Assembly: GCA_021845645.1 (NCBI GenBank)
Contig: JAJZVM010000058.1
Location: 1-23,709 of the forward strand
Direction of reading: 5' to 3'
Length of the DNA stretch: 23,709 nt
Origin: Bacillota bacterium
GTDB lineage: Bacteria; Bacillota_E; JAJZYS01; JAJYTV01
In this document: piece after piece, positions 8,028 through 17,234 of the stretch
Layout of the letters: each line of letters starts with the position of its first letter
How positions within the stretch are numbered: the stretch's first letter is position 1
Notes under the pieces: model-generated
Told to the model about the DNA's origin: nothing
Databases searched by the model: none
The model's input: only the letters and a program-made list of their open reading frames with translations
Made by a program: the position numbers and the translations under genes

Positions 8028-9473
8028 TCAGTGCGAGGGGCGCACCGTGACAGTGCGCGTCTCCGTATAGAACTCGATCGCGGCGCGACCCTGTTCGCGC
8101 GGACCGTAGCTCGAGTCCTTGACGCCACCGAACGGCGCCTGGAACTCCACTCCTGCCGACTCCTCGTTGACGCGGATGAGGCCGGCCTCCATGTGGCGCA
8201 TGTAGTAGAGCGCCCGGTCGAGGTCGCGAGTGAAGAGCGATGCGCTGAGGCCATAAGGCACGGCGTTCGCATACTCGATCGCCTGCTCCGCATCCCGCGC
8301 GACGAAGAGCCCGACCACTGGACCGAAGATCTCCTCGCTGTGCAGGACACCCTGCGGCGAGGACTGCTCGAGCAGCGTGGGCGCGATGTAGGCGCCGCGC
8401 GGCAACCCGAAGCGCGGATCGGGACCGGCCAGCACCCTGGCCCCTTCCGCGATGCCTTGGCGGATCTTGCCGAGCACGATCTCCTGCTGCTCCGGCGACG
8501 AGACGGGACCGAGGAAGCTGCGCTCGTCGAGCGCCGGCCCCTGGTAGACCTCGGCGAATTGGGCCCTGAGTGCCTCGCGCAGCCGGTCGGCGACGCCCTG
8601 GACCGCGATCACACGCGAGGTGGCGGTGCACTTCTGTCCGGCCGAGCGCAAGGCGCCAGACGTGATGCGCAGGGCGGCCACCGAGACGTCGGCGTCCTCG
8701 AGCACGATCGCGGGGTTCTTGCCGCCCATCTCAAGCTGGACGCGCGCGCCGATCTCGATCGCGCCCTGTGCGACGTCCATGCCAGCCTCGCGCGAGCCCG
8801 TAAACGAGACGGCCCGCACCAGCGGGTGGCGCGTCAGGATGCGCCCGACGGTCGATCCGCGGCCGAGCACCAGGTTCAGGACGCCTTTGGGGAACCCGGC
8901 CCGCTCGAGCACCTCGACGAGGTGCGCGGCCGTAGCCAGGGATCCAGCGGCCGGCTTCCAGACGATCGCGTTGCCGAACACGAGCGCCGGTGCCGCCTTC
9001 CAAATCGGGATGGCGACTGGAAAATTCCACGGCGTGATGAGCAGCGTCGGTCCGACGCCACGCCGCAGAGTGAAGAGCAAGGTCTCTGGGTTGGCCGAAG
9101 GCAGGACCTCGCCGATGGCGCGGGTGCCCTCGCCGCCATAGTAGCGCAGGAGCGCGACACCGCGTTGCACCTCCGCGCGCATCTCCCCGATCGGCTTGCC
9201 CATCTCGCGCGAGGCGATGCGGGAGATGTCCTCGGCAGCGGCGGTGAGCGCATCGCTGGCGCGGTACAGAATGTCCCCGCGCTCGACCATGCTGAGCGCG
9301 TTCCAGCCGGGGAACGCCGCATGCGCCGACGCGACAGCCCGCGCCGCAAGCTCGGCGTCCGCCGCATGCCAGGTGCCGAGGATGTCCTCAAACTCGGAGG
9401 GGCTGCGGACCTCCTGACCTTCCCCCGCCGCAGAGACGAAAGCACCATCGACATAGCTGACGAACTTTTCCAC
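8028..9473 (-). CDS. NAD(P)-dependent aldehyde dehydrogenase (2-oxoglutarate-semialdehyde dehydrogenase-like)
   Basis: This 481-residue aldehyde dehydrogenase has catalytic Asn150 (ITPWNFP), Glu248 (QLEMGGKNP) and Cys282 (GQKCTATSRV). The EMGGKNP and CTATSR signatures are those of the 2-oxoglutarate-semialdehyde dehydrogenase branch, not the SSADH branch of the next gene. The GTG start at 9473 has GAGGAGG about 9 bp upstream; a longer opening to 9599 lacks a ribosome site and family similarity. In this context it is the best candidate to oxidise 4-aminobutanal/1-pyrroline to GABA, joining putrescine aminotransferase to GABA aminotransferase. Its closest-looking relatives act on sugar-acid semialdehydes, so the substrate is uncertain. 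It follows the permease gene after a 161-bp gap with a strong hairpin (9542-9571) and precedes gabD by 29 bp. Confidence 0.85.
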   Translation of the reverse strand: MEKFVSYVDGAFVSAAGEGQEVRSPSEFEDILGTWHAADAELAARAVASAHAAFPGWNALSMVERGDILYRASDALTAAAEDISRIASREMGKPIGEMRAEVQRGVALLRYYGGEGTRAIGEVLPSANPETLLFTLRRGVGPTLLITPWNFPVAIPIWKAAPALVFGNAIVWKPAAGSLATAAHLVEVLERAGFPKGVLNLVLGRGSTVGRILTRHPLVRAVSFTGSREAGMDVAQGAIEIGARVQLEMGGKNPAIVLEDADVSVAALRITSGALRSAGQKCTATSRVIAVQGVADRLREALRAQFAEVYQGPALDERSFLGPVSSPEQQEIVLGKIRQGIAEGARVLAGPDPRFGLPRGAYIAPTLLEQSSPQGVLHSEEIFGPVVGLFVARDAEQAIEYANAVPYGLSASLFTRDLDRALYYMRHMEAGLIRVNEESAGVEFQAPFGGVKDSSYGPREQGRAAIEFYTETRTVTVRPSH

Positions 9474-9541
9474 GCGGCACACCCTCCTCGACGACACACC
9501 GGGGCCCGATACGCACCGGCAGGAGGCTCGAGGAGGCTCCA

Positions 9542-9571
9542 GGCGGGCCGCGGCTGGGCCGTTCGCCCGCC
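9542..9571. terminator. nested GC-rich hairpin, possible terminator or attenuator
   Basis: The outer arms GGCGGGC (9542-9548) and GCCCGCC (9565-9571) pair perfectly and enclose an inner CGGC-TGG-GCCG stem (9551-9561). The structure lies in the 161-bp gap between the permease stop (9635) and the aldehyde dehydrogenase start (9473). There is no T-run on either side, so it is not a classical intrinsic terminator. It could lower read-through or stabilise the permease message. A direct repeat of AGGAGGCTC follows at 9521-9539. Confidence 0.35.
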
Positions 9572-9634
9572 GCCACCCGCCCAAGCCTGCTTCCTCCACC
9601 CGTCAGCCACACCGGGCTTCAGCGGATCACGACG

Positions 9635-11071
9635 TCAGGCCGACACCTCATCGCGCGAGAGCCCTGCCACGGCCATCAGGTCGGGGTGCTTCTTCGCGTA
9701 GTAGTAGGCGATGCCGAAGCCGACCACGAGCCAGACTAGCGCGGTGACGACCGCGGCGCCGAACGGCGGGGCGGGCAGCGGCACGGCGCTGTACCAGATC
9801 ACAACGATGCCGATGAGGGTCGCGACCGACGGCACGATGCCGTGCAGGAACAGCCGGAAGCTGCCCTTCTCGCGTGCCATGTACGCGGTGAGCGCCGTGT
9901 TGGCGACGATGTGCGTCGCAATTATGTTGATGCCGGCGATCGAGAGCAGCCAGAGGCCCGCCGTCGTCGGACCGAGGATGAAGCCGGCGATTAGGTCGAT
10001 CACGAGGATGGCGACGAAGAAGAGCACAACGAGCCTGCGCGGCACGCGGGTCTTCGGGTCGACCGAGGCGAACTGCTTGAAGATGACGCCGTCGCGGCCG
10101 GCGCTGTACCAGATGCGCGTCACCGCGTTGACCTTGGCGATCGTGTAGTTGGCGTAGCTGGTGATCGTGAAGATCACGAGCAACAGCCAGCCGAACGTGC
10201 CAAGGTAGTGCTGGTAGACGATCAGGCCGGGGTCAGGCGACTTGGCGTAGGCTGGCATGGCGTTGACTCCCCAGCCGACCGTGAGGGCGTAGGACGGCAG
10301 CACCATGGCGATGCCGGCGAGGAGCCAGGCGATTAGGATCGCCCGCCGGATGACCTTCTTGGAGTCCTTGGTCTCCTCCGAAATTGTCGTCGCGGTGCCG
10401 AGACCTGTGAAGTCCAGCACGGAGAAGACAACGCCAAGGAAGAGCGGGTTCAGGTCACCGTGCACGGGCCCGAGGGTGAAGGGCGCGATGGTGTTGTGCG
10501 GCCCCACCATGATGATGATGATGATCGCGCTGAGTACGAGGAAGATCACTTCTAAGAGGCCCGTCCACTTGGTGAACGTCAGCGATGGGTGGATGCCAAA
10601 GTAGGAGAAGACCGAGCCGAAGCCGAGCGTCACCACCGCGACGGCGACCCAGATCCAAGCCATGCCCGAGAGCGTGCTGCTCAGGAGGAAGATGAACCCG
10701 CTCAGGCCGAGCACGCTGAAGGCCGGTCCGGTCAGGTTCTCGCCCATCCAGAACCAGACGGCCAGGACGCCCGCGCTGCCGCCGAGGCCGCGCGCCGAGT
10801 AGGCGTAGTAGCTGCCGGCGTTGACGATGCGGGAGGAGAACTCATTCGGAACCACCATCCAGAGCAGGTAGATGAGCCATGCGATGAGGACGGCGAGCGG
10901 CGTCGCCCCGAGGGCGAACGCGGCGGTGCCGACGAGCAGGATGGCGACATCGCCAGCGGGGCCGACAAACGAGAACGACTGGAACACACCTTCCCAGAGT
11001 CCGACGGCGCCACGTTTGAGCTCACTGGTACGCGTGCCGGCCGCGCCGACAGGTCCTTGGCCAGAGTTCAC
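9635..11071 (-). CDS. APC-superfamily amino acid/amine permease
   Basis: This 478-residue polytopic membrane protein has about 12-14 hydrophobic segments. It shows the APC pattern: GLWEGVFQSFSFVGPAGD at the first helix, NAGSYYAYSARGLGG in the helix 2-3 region, DFTGLGTATTISEETKDSKK in the centre and RIWYSAGRDGVIFKQF after helix 8. These features match amino acid/GABA/polyamine permeases. The GTG at 11071 has AAGGAGG 7 bp upstream. An open frame extending to 11647 is mostly antisense to the dehydrogenase gene and has no membrane character. Position between gabT and gabD suggests GABA or a related omega-amino acid as substrate, but this is inference. It is clearly different in sequence from the other permease (347-1807), so the two are not a recent duplication. 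Confidence 0.88.
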   Translation of the reverse strand: MNSGQGPVGAAGTRTSELKRGAVGLWEGVFQSFSFVGPAGDVAILLVGTAAFALGATPLAVLIAWLIYLLWMVVPNEFSSRIVNAGSYYAYSARGLGGSAGVLAVWFWMGENLTGPAFSVLGLSGFIFLLSSTLSGMAWIWVAVAVVTLGFGSVFSYFGIHPSLTFTKWTGLLEVIFLVLSAIIIIIMVGPHNTIAPFTLGPVHGDLNPLFLGVVFSVLDFTGLGTATTISEETKDSKKVIRRAILIAWLLAGIAMVLPSYALTVGWGVNAMPAYAKSPDPGLIVYQHYLGTFGWLLLVIFTITSYANYTIAKVNAVTRIWYSAGRDGVIFKQFASVDPKTRVPRRLVVLFFVAILVIDLIAGFILGPTTAGLWLLSIAGINIIATHIVANTALTAYMAREKGSFRLFLHGIVPSVATLIGIVVIWYSAVPLPAPPFGAAVVTALVWLVVGFGIAYYYAKKHPDLMAVAGLSRDEVSA

Positions 11072-11159
11072 TTCAATGCCTCCTTGTTCTGGGTCTCGCG
11101 GAACGTGACCCCCCGCGTGCCTGCCAGCAGCACCCCCTTTATGGCCGCTCAGGGGCCAG

Positions 11160-12227
<1,068 letters not shown>

Positions 12228-12276
12228 CCCTTTCCCTCCTGCTACGGTACCCGGCTGGACGCGAACGGATGGCCGG

Positions 12277-12954
12277 TCAGGGCGGACCTCCGCCACGCGA
12301 CGTCACCGCAGCCGGCCTGAGATAGTCGGGCAGCGGAATTCCCTCCAGCATCAGCGCGTCGGGCTGCGGATCGCCAGCGGCGAGCCGCAGCGGCACCACG
12401 CCCGCCCACACGGGTAGGGAGAGATCCTCGCCCGCATCCTTGGGCGGACCGACGCGCACATTTGCCGATGCCTCGGTGATCGGGACGCGCAGCACTCGTG
12501 TCGCCGCGAGCTCGCTGTCGCTCGCCTCGCGTGCGTCCTGCGAGCGACCCCTGACGACATGCTCGACCAGCTCGCGCAGGGCCATGCGCTTCTCGGCGGG
12601 CTCGGTGACGTCCTCGGCTATGCCTAGTACTACGACGCTGCGGTAGTTCATCGAGTGGTCGTAGACTGCGCGCGCCATGACGAGGCCATCGATGATCGTC
12701 GCAGTGACGCACACCTCCCGTCCGACCGCGGCCGCGAACATCGCGTTGGCCGCTGCGCCGTGCAGGTAGACGCGGTCATCGACACGGACGTGCACCGTGG
12801 GCAGCACGAGCGGATGGCCGCCGGCCACGAGGCCCACGTGGCAGATGTAGGCTTCGTCCAGGATCTGACGGATGACAGCCGGTTCGTAGCCGCCACGCTC
12901 TGGGTGGCGGCGCACGCGCACCCGCTCGCTTACCGCGTTCTCCAATCCTGGCAC
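12277..12954 (-). CDS. pyridoxamine 5'-phosphate oxidase-fold flavin-binding protein (NimA-like)
   Basis: This 225-residue protein belongs to the split-barrel flavin-nucleotide-binding family. Visible motifs are VRVRRHPERGGYEPAVI near the N-terminus, ILDEAYICHVGLVAGGHPLV (about 31-50), the barrel strand DRVYLHGAAANAMFA, VCVTATIIDGLVMARAVYDH, HSMNYRSVVVLG and ITEASANVRVGPPKDAGEDL near the end. Family members bind FMN or related cofactors; many are of unknown role. It should not be called a true PdxH without evidence, although it sits among PLP-dependent enzymes. The GTG at 12954 has GGGAGG only about 4 bp upstream; a TTG three codons later has better spacing and is a possible alternative. It is 29 bp after gabT and 49 bp before the dehydrogenase, so it appears part of the same operon. 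Confidence 0.8.
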   Translation of the reverse strand: MPGLENAVSERVRVRRHPERGGYEPAVIRQILDEAYICHVGLVAGGHPLVLPTVHVRVDDRVYLHGAAANAMFAAAVGREVCVTATIIDGLVMARAVYDHSMNYRSVVVLGIAEDVTEPAEKRMALRELVEHVVRGRSQDAREASDSELAATRVLRVPITEASANVRVGPPKDAGEDLSLPVWAGVVPLRLAAGDPQPDALMLEGIPLPDYLRPAAVTSRGGGPP

Positions 12955-12983
12955 GCCCCTCCCGGTGGGTGACGGTGGTTCTC

Positions 12984-14333
12984 TCAGGCCCGAGTCAGCC
13001 CAAGCTGCAGGGATGTCGCCTCGATAGCACCTTGCAGGATGTCCAGCCCTTCGCGCAGATCCGCGTCCGAGATGGCGAGCGGCGCCAGGAAGCGGATCAC
13101 GTTGTTGTGGTCGCCAGCCTTCATCAGCACAAGGCCGCGTTCATAAGCGTGCTTGTGGATGCGGGCCGTGGCGTCGCTCGCGGGTGCGCGGCTCACCCGG
13201 TCCTCTACGAACTCGACCGCCACCATCGCGCCGAGGCCACGAACGTCGCCGATCAACTGGTAGCGCTCGTGCCATGCCCTGAAGCTCGCGAGCACCTGCT
13301 CCCCAATCGCCTGCGAGCGCGTCAGGAAGTCGCCGCGCTCCATGACTTGGATGACCGCCAGGGCCGCGGCGCAAGCAACGGGGTTGCCGCCGTACGTGCC
13401 GCCGAGACCGCCGACCTGTGGCGCATCCATGATCTCGGCGCGGCCCGTGACCGCCGAGAGCGGCAGGCCACCTGCAAGCGACTTGGCGCTCAGCAGGAGA
13501 TCGGGCTCGACACCTGTCCCTTCGATCGCGTACATGCGCCCCGTGCGGCCGAAACCGGTCTGGATCTCGTCAATGATCAGCACGATGCCGAAGCGGTCTG
13601 CAATGCGCCTGAGACCCTGCAGGAACGTCGGCGGCTGGACGATGAAGCCGCCCTCACCCTGCACCGGCTCGATGATGATCGCCGCAACCCGCTCGGGTCC
13701 AAGTTCCTCCTCGATCGTGCGCTCGAGGTTGTCGAGCGTCCAGCTGACCGCGTCGTCCTCGCTCGCGAAGTCCGTGTGGTAGTAATCTACGGCGGGCAGA
13801 CGGTAGACCTCGGGCGCGAACGGGCCGAAGCCGTCCTTGTACGTGGCCACCTTGGACGTCAACGTCATGCCGAGCAGGGTGCGGCCGTGGAAGGCGTGCC
13901 GGAATGTGATCACGGCCTGGCGGCCAGTGTAGCGCCGCGCGATCTTGACGGCGTTCTCCACCGCCTCGGCTCCGGTCGAGAGCAGGATGGTCTTCTTGGC
14001 GAACGCGCCGGGCACGAGGCGGTTGAGTGCTTCCGCCACCTCCAGGTACGGCTCCGTCATCGTGACGTGGAAGCAGGTGTGCATGGCCTCCCCCGCCTGA
14101 CGGCGGACAGCCTCGACCACCTCGGGATGGTTCGCGCCCACGTTGAGGACGCCGATGCCACCTGCGAAGTCGAGAAGCCGGTTGCCATCGACATCGACGA
14201 TGTGGGCGCCCTCCGTGCGGGCGGCGAATATGGGCGTCGCCTGGCTGACCCCACGGGGCACGGCCCTCTGGCGGCGCTCGAAGAGCGCTCTGGACTTCGG
14301 GCCAGGCACCTCCGTAACGAGCGAAACGGTCAC
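12984..14333 (-). CDS. gabT: 4-aminobutyrate (GABA) aminotransferase, class III
   Basis: This 449-residue PLP enzyme resembles GabT. It shows NRLLDFAGGIGVLNVGANHP (about 51-70), LLSTGAEAVENAVKIAR, FRHAFHGRTLLGMTLTSK, IIEPVQGEGGFIVQPP, IIDEIQTGFGRTG with Asp255, LLSAKSLAGGLPLSAVTG with PLP lysine Lys284, and GGTYGGNPVACAAALAVI. The reaction is GABA plus 2-oxoglutarate to succinate semialdehyde plus glutamate; gabD downstream completes the path to succinate. The GTG at 14333 is preferred over GTGs 3 and 7 codons upstream because GGAGG lies 8 bp before it. It begins the second module after a 176-bp gap. 5-Aminovalerate is a common second substrate of such enzymes. Confidence 0.9.
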   Translation of the reverse strand: MTVSLVTEVPGPKSRALFERRQRAVPRGVSQATPIFAARTEGAHIVDVDGNRLLDFAGGIGVLNVGANHPEVVEAVRRQAGEAMHTCFHVTMTEPYLEVAEALNRLVPGAFAKKTILLSTGAEAVENAVKIARRYTGRQAVITFRHAFHGRTLLGMTLTSKVATYKDGFGPFAPEVYRLPAVDYYHTDFASEDDAVSWTLDNLERTIEEELGPERVAAIIIEPVQGEGGFIVQPPTFLQGLRRIADRFGIVLIIDEIQTGFGRTGRMYAIEGTGVEPDLLLSAKSLAGGLPLSAVTGRAEIMDAPQVGGLGGTYGGNPVACAAALAVIQVMERGDFLTRSQAIGEQVLASFRAWHERYQLIGDVRGLGAMVAVEFVEDRVSRAPASDATARIHKHAYERGLVLMKAGDHNNVIRFLAPLAISDADLREGLDILQGAIEATSLQLGLTRA

Positions 14334-14509
14334 GAGTCCCACCTCCGCTTCCACCCGACCTTGACGCTGGCATTCCGCGCAGTGCGAAATCTCAGCGCAA
14401 TACGGGGTTTAGATCAAATCTACTCCAGCAACTTCTCGGTCGCGATGTCGGTTCAGCACACTCAGTCGGCACCATTACTGTGCATGCATCACGATCGAGG
14501 TCCAGGCTT
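14334..14509. other. intergenic region upstream of gabT
   Basis: This 176-bp gap is the longest break between same-strand genes and a likely place for a separate promoter of the GABA/putrescine gene set. It holds the palindromes AGAT-CAA-ATCT (14411-14421) and TGCATGCA (14481-14488). No -35/-10 pair of good quality and no sigma-54 -24/-12 site with correct spacing was found by eye. No CCATG/CATGG site like those near the PucR gene is present. No coding frame here has family signal. Confidence 0.4.
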
Positions 14510-15625
14510 TCAACCGCTCACCCTGTAAAGCACCGCAATCCTGTATCCGGTCGTGACGCGGAGGTAGCCGCCAAACGAACGATCGAGTTCGCTGTCCCCC
14601 GTATCCACGAGCAGCGGCCTGCCGCCAAGGGCCGCAAGCTTACCGGGCGTGGCCGCGACAACGATCGCATCGCGGTCGACTCGGCGCAGGACGGCAGGGC
14701 TGATCTGCTGGTTGCCGCGACCGAGGAGATAGCCCTGGCCGCCGATCACACCGAGGAGGAGCCCGGCCTTCCGCCCGTCCAGGAGGTGCAGGAGCTCGCG
14801 TTCCGTGGCGTCGACGGCCACTAGCCGCCGTCGCTCCACCACGTCCACGCCGAGCAGGCTGCCTTCGAGCCCCAGTCGATCGAGCACGGCCCGCATGGTC
14901 GTCCCCGGGCCGATCAGCCAACGACGCCCGTCGGCCGCGACCCGTTCCGCCAGTTCGGATGCGATGCCCGCCAGACTCGCCGCATCGGTCCGCCCGGCCG
15001 TCTTGACTCCTTGCAGGCCCTGCCGGGCCGCCGGCACGGCGAGATAGCCATAGAGGCGGGCCTCGACGCGGCCGAGGCGGTACGCATCCTCGTCGATGTC
15101 GAGCACCTCGCCCTCACGGACCGCGGGCAGACGACCGAGGACGACCTCGAGCGCCAGACGTCCGGCGTCGCGTGGCGTCGTTGCGAAGACGCCGGAATGG
15201 ATCTTGACACCGGCTGGGATCCCTAGCGCCAGGGGCCCCATGCCGATCGCGGCCTGCACGTCGCGGGCCGTCCCGTCGCCTCCCGCGAAGAGCAGAAGGT
15301 CGATTCCGGACGCCACGAGGTCCCTGGCGGCTCGCGTCGTGTCGCCAGGACCGGTGCGGCCCCTCCGGATCCGACCGATCACAGCGGGTTCGAACCCAGC
15401 CTCGCGCGCCTCGTCCTCGCCCATCTCGCCAGGGTAGGTGACCAGACTGACCCCTGCCGCGCCGTTCAGCGAGCGCAGCGCCTCGACGGCCCGACCAGGC
15501 GACCAGCGTAACGCACCGCGCCGCAGAGCCTCGCTGCGCGCGTGCACGCCGTCCGTGCCATGCAGTGCCACGCGCCCGCCCAGTCCGGCCACCGGATTGA
15601 CGACAAGGCCGATGTGGCCCTCCAC
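14510..15625 (-). CDS. ATP-NAD kinase-family protein (COG3199/AcoX-like)
   Basis: This 371-residue protein begins with GLVVNPVAGLGGRVALHGTD, the hallmark of the predicted ATP/polyphosphate-NAD kinase family that includes AcoX of acetoin gene clusters. The catalytic GGDGTARD motif is intact at about 115-122, followed by a PLALGIPAGVKIHSGVFATT stretch typical of the family. A C-terminal domain contains GVIGGQGYLLGRGNQQISP. The family is thought to phosphorylate NAD or a small metabolite; for most members the substrate is not established. The GTG start at 15625 comes 10 bp after the stop of the GcvPB-like gene, so it is probably translated together with it. The association with GcvPA/GcvPB-like subunits suggests a partner role, for example supplying NADP, but this is inference. 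Confidence 0.8.
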   Translation of the reverse strand: MEGHIGLVVNPVAGLGGRVALHGTDGVHARSEALRRGALRWSPGRAVEALRSLNGAAGVSLVTYPGEMGEDEAREAGFEPAVIGRIRRGRTGPGDTTRAARDLVASGIDLLLFAGGDGTARDVQAAIGMGPLALGIPAGVKIHSGVFATTPRDAGRLALEVVLGRLPAVREGEVLDIDEDAYRLGRVEARLYGYLAVPAARQGLQGVKTAGRTDAASLAGIASELAERVAADGRRWLIGPGTTMRAVLDRLGLEGSLLGVDVVERRRLVAVDATERELLHLLDGRKAGLLLGVIGGQGYLLGRGNQQISPAVLRRVDRDAIVVAATPGKLAALGGRPLLVDTGDSELDRSFGGYLRVTTGYRIAVLYRVSG

Positions 15626-15635
15626 GGCGGCAGAC

Positions 15636-17234
15636 CTATCGCTCCCCGGCGGGTGTCCGGCCAGCGGCCACCTTGTGCAGGTGGGCGCGCCATGTCAGCG
15701 CCCAACGCCCGGGATCGACGAGGTCGCGATCGTCCCGCCGGCGGTGCGCGGCGCTCCGGTGCGGTGCCTCCAGCACCACGTGCGGTTCGTCGTAGGCCTC
15801 TCGCGCGACGCACCGCAGCACCTCGGCATACTCGTCCATGTCACGCAGGGAGTAGGTCTCGCAGGGTTCGAGCGTCATCGGCTCCGGCACGAGCCAGGGA
15901 TGATGGCTCAGGAAATAGTGCGGCAGGCCGAAATCTGCGACGCGGCGCTGCACATCCTCCGTGCCGACGCCGGTCTCCTCCTTCAGTCGCCGCCAGCTGT
16001 AGCGCACCTGCTCCATGCGCCGCAGGCCGTTGCCCTCGAACGCGTGCCCAAGTCCAGGCACGCCTTCGAGCCGCCGCAAGAGGTAACTGTTGTTGAGCAC
16101 GGAGATGTCGGCTGCCTCGCGCAGGCCCTCCGCTCCCATCGACATCACCCAGGCGTAGGCGCGCAGCACGACGCCGGCCGTGCCGTAGAAGTCCCGGATC
16201 TTGCCGACGCTTCGCGGCCGGCCGTAGTCCAGGTGGTAGGCGCCTCCCGCCTCGGTCACGATCGGGACCGGCAGATAGGGCGCGAGCTCGCTCGTGCATA
16301 GGAGGGCTCCGTTTCCCGGACCGAACGAGCCGTGCGGCGCGCCGAACGTCTTGTGGACGTTGAAGTGGCAGATGTCGAAGCCTGCCTCGCGTGCCCTCGC
16401 GACCCCGAGGAAGCCGTTCGCATTCGCCTGGTCGTAGAAGGCGAGGCCGCCCGCCGCGTGCACCGTCTCCACGAACTCGCGTACGCGTGGATTGTAGAGG
16501 CCGATATCTTCGGGATTCGTCATGAAGATGGCTGCCGTGCGCGGCGATACCGCCGCCCGGAGCGCGTCGAGGTCGGGCAGCCCATCCTCGCCGGGGTAGA
16601 GCGTCAGCACCCGGAAGCCGGCCGTCGCCGGAGCTGCTGCGTTGGCGGGATGGGAAAAGACGGTCGTGATCACTTCGTCGCGTGTCTCGCCCTCACCGCG
16701 GACTTCGAAATAGGAACGGATCATACGCGCCGCGGTGAAGATCGCGTGGGTGCCGCCTCCTGCCTGCAGGCTCACGGCGTCCATGCCGGCGATCTCCTTC
16801 AGGATCTCGCCGAAACGGTGGTAGATCTCGAGGATCCCCTGCACCGTCGACTCGTCCTGGTCCGGGTGCAGTTCGCTGAACCGCGGATCGGCCGCAAGCA
16901 TCTCATGCACCCGCGGGTTGTACTTCATCGTGCAGGTGCCCTGGCTGATGTCATTGGCCAAGTTGGCGCCAAGGGTCTCCTGCGAGAGGTGCAGGTAATG
17001 CGCCAGCACGTGCTTCTGCGATAGTTCGGGCAGGGCCGGCGGCCGTTCCCGTTGCAGCTCCGCCGGCAGGAGCGCGGCGGCGGCGCCGACCGCCGCACAG
17101 ATCCGCTCCTCCGGCAGAGGGACGAGTACCCCACGCGCGCCATCCGAGGACAGTTCGAAGATGATCGGTTCGCACCAGCGCGCCTCGTGGAAGGATGTGC
17201 GCGCATGCACGGGCGGCTCCGTCTTCTGCTTCAA
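15636..17234 (-). CDS. glycine dehydrogenase (decarboxylating) subunit 2-like PLP protein, divergent
   Basis: This 532-residue protein matches the PLP-carrying beta subunit of two-subunit glycine decarboxylase (GcvPB). It has TCTMKYNPRVHEML (about 100-113), LHPDQDESTVQGILEIYHRF, FMTNPEDIGLYNPRV and the PLP lysine Lys295 in FNVHKTFGAPHGSFGPG. Several usually conserved sites differ from the family as I know it. The AHGxNPA motif is replaced by SHPANAAAPA (about 194-203). DGAN becomes DQAN near Asp268. (P)LGSCTMKYNP becomes SQGTCTMKYNP. It is longer than typical and ends in an Arg/His-rich tail. The start is TTG at 17234, overlapping the stop of the GcvPA-like gene as TTGA, with GGGAGG 10 bp upstream. 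Aminomethyl transfer needs GcvH and GcvT, neither of which is here. It may be a glycine decarboxylase paralogue or act on another amino acid. Confidence 0.8.
   Translation of the reverse strand: MKQKTEPPVHARTSFHEARWCEPIIFELSSDGARGVLVPLPEERICAAVGAAAALLPAELQRERPPALPELSQKHVLAHYLHLSQETLGANLANDISQGTCTMKYNPRVHEMLAADPRFSELHPDQDESTVQGILEIYHRFGEILKEIAGMDAVSLQAGGGTHAIFTAARMIRSYFEVRGEGETRDEVITTVFSHPANAAAPATAGFRVLTLYPGEDGLPDLDALRAAVSPRTAAIFMTNPEDIGLYNPRVREFVETVHAAGGLAFYDQANANGFLGVARAREAGFDICHFNVHKTFGAPHGSFGPGNGALLCTSELAPYLPVPIVTEAGGAYHLDYGRPRSVGKIRDFYGTAGVVLRAYAWVMSMGAEGLREAADISVLNNSYLLRRLEGVPGLGHAFEGNGLRRMEQVRYSWRRLKEETGVGTEDVQRRVADFGLPHYFLSHHPWLVPEPMTLEPCETYSLRDMDEYAEVLRCVAREAYDEPHVVLEAPHRSAAHRRRDDRDLVDPGRWALTWRAHLHKVAAGRTPAGER

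Noticed and set aside
7971..9701. Long plus-strand open frame (576 codons) opposite the aldehyde dehydrogenase genes
   Set aside because: It is antisense to two dehydrogenases with intact catalytic residues, and has a low-complexity charged composition without recognisable domains.
12228..12296. Upstream ATG start for the D-malate/tartrate dehydrogenase
   Set aside because: It overlaps the PNPOx-fold gene and adds residues absent from the family. The TTG at 12227 has a well-spaced AGGAGGG.
12277..12954. Annotation of the PNPOx-fold protein as pyridoxine/pyridoxamine oxidase (PdxH)
   Set aside because: Its motifs (HSMNYRSVVV, EASANVRVGPP) fit the NimA-like flavin-binding group and not PdxH. 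Proximity to PLP enzymes is not evidence of that activity.
12969..14528. Long plus-strand open frame (519 codons) opposite gabT
   Set aside because: It mirrors gabT codon by codon, has no family similarity and no ribosome site.
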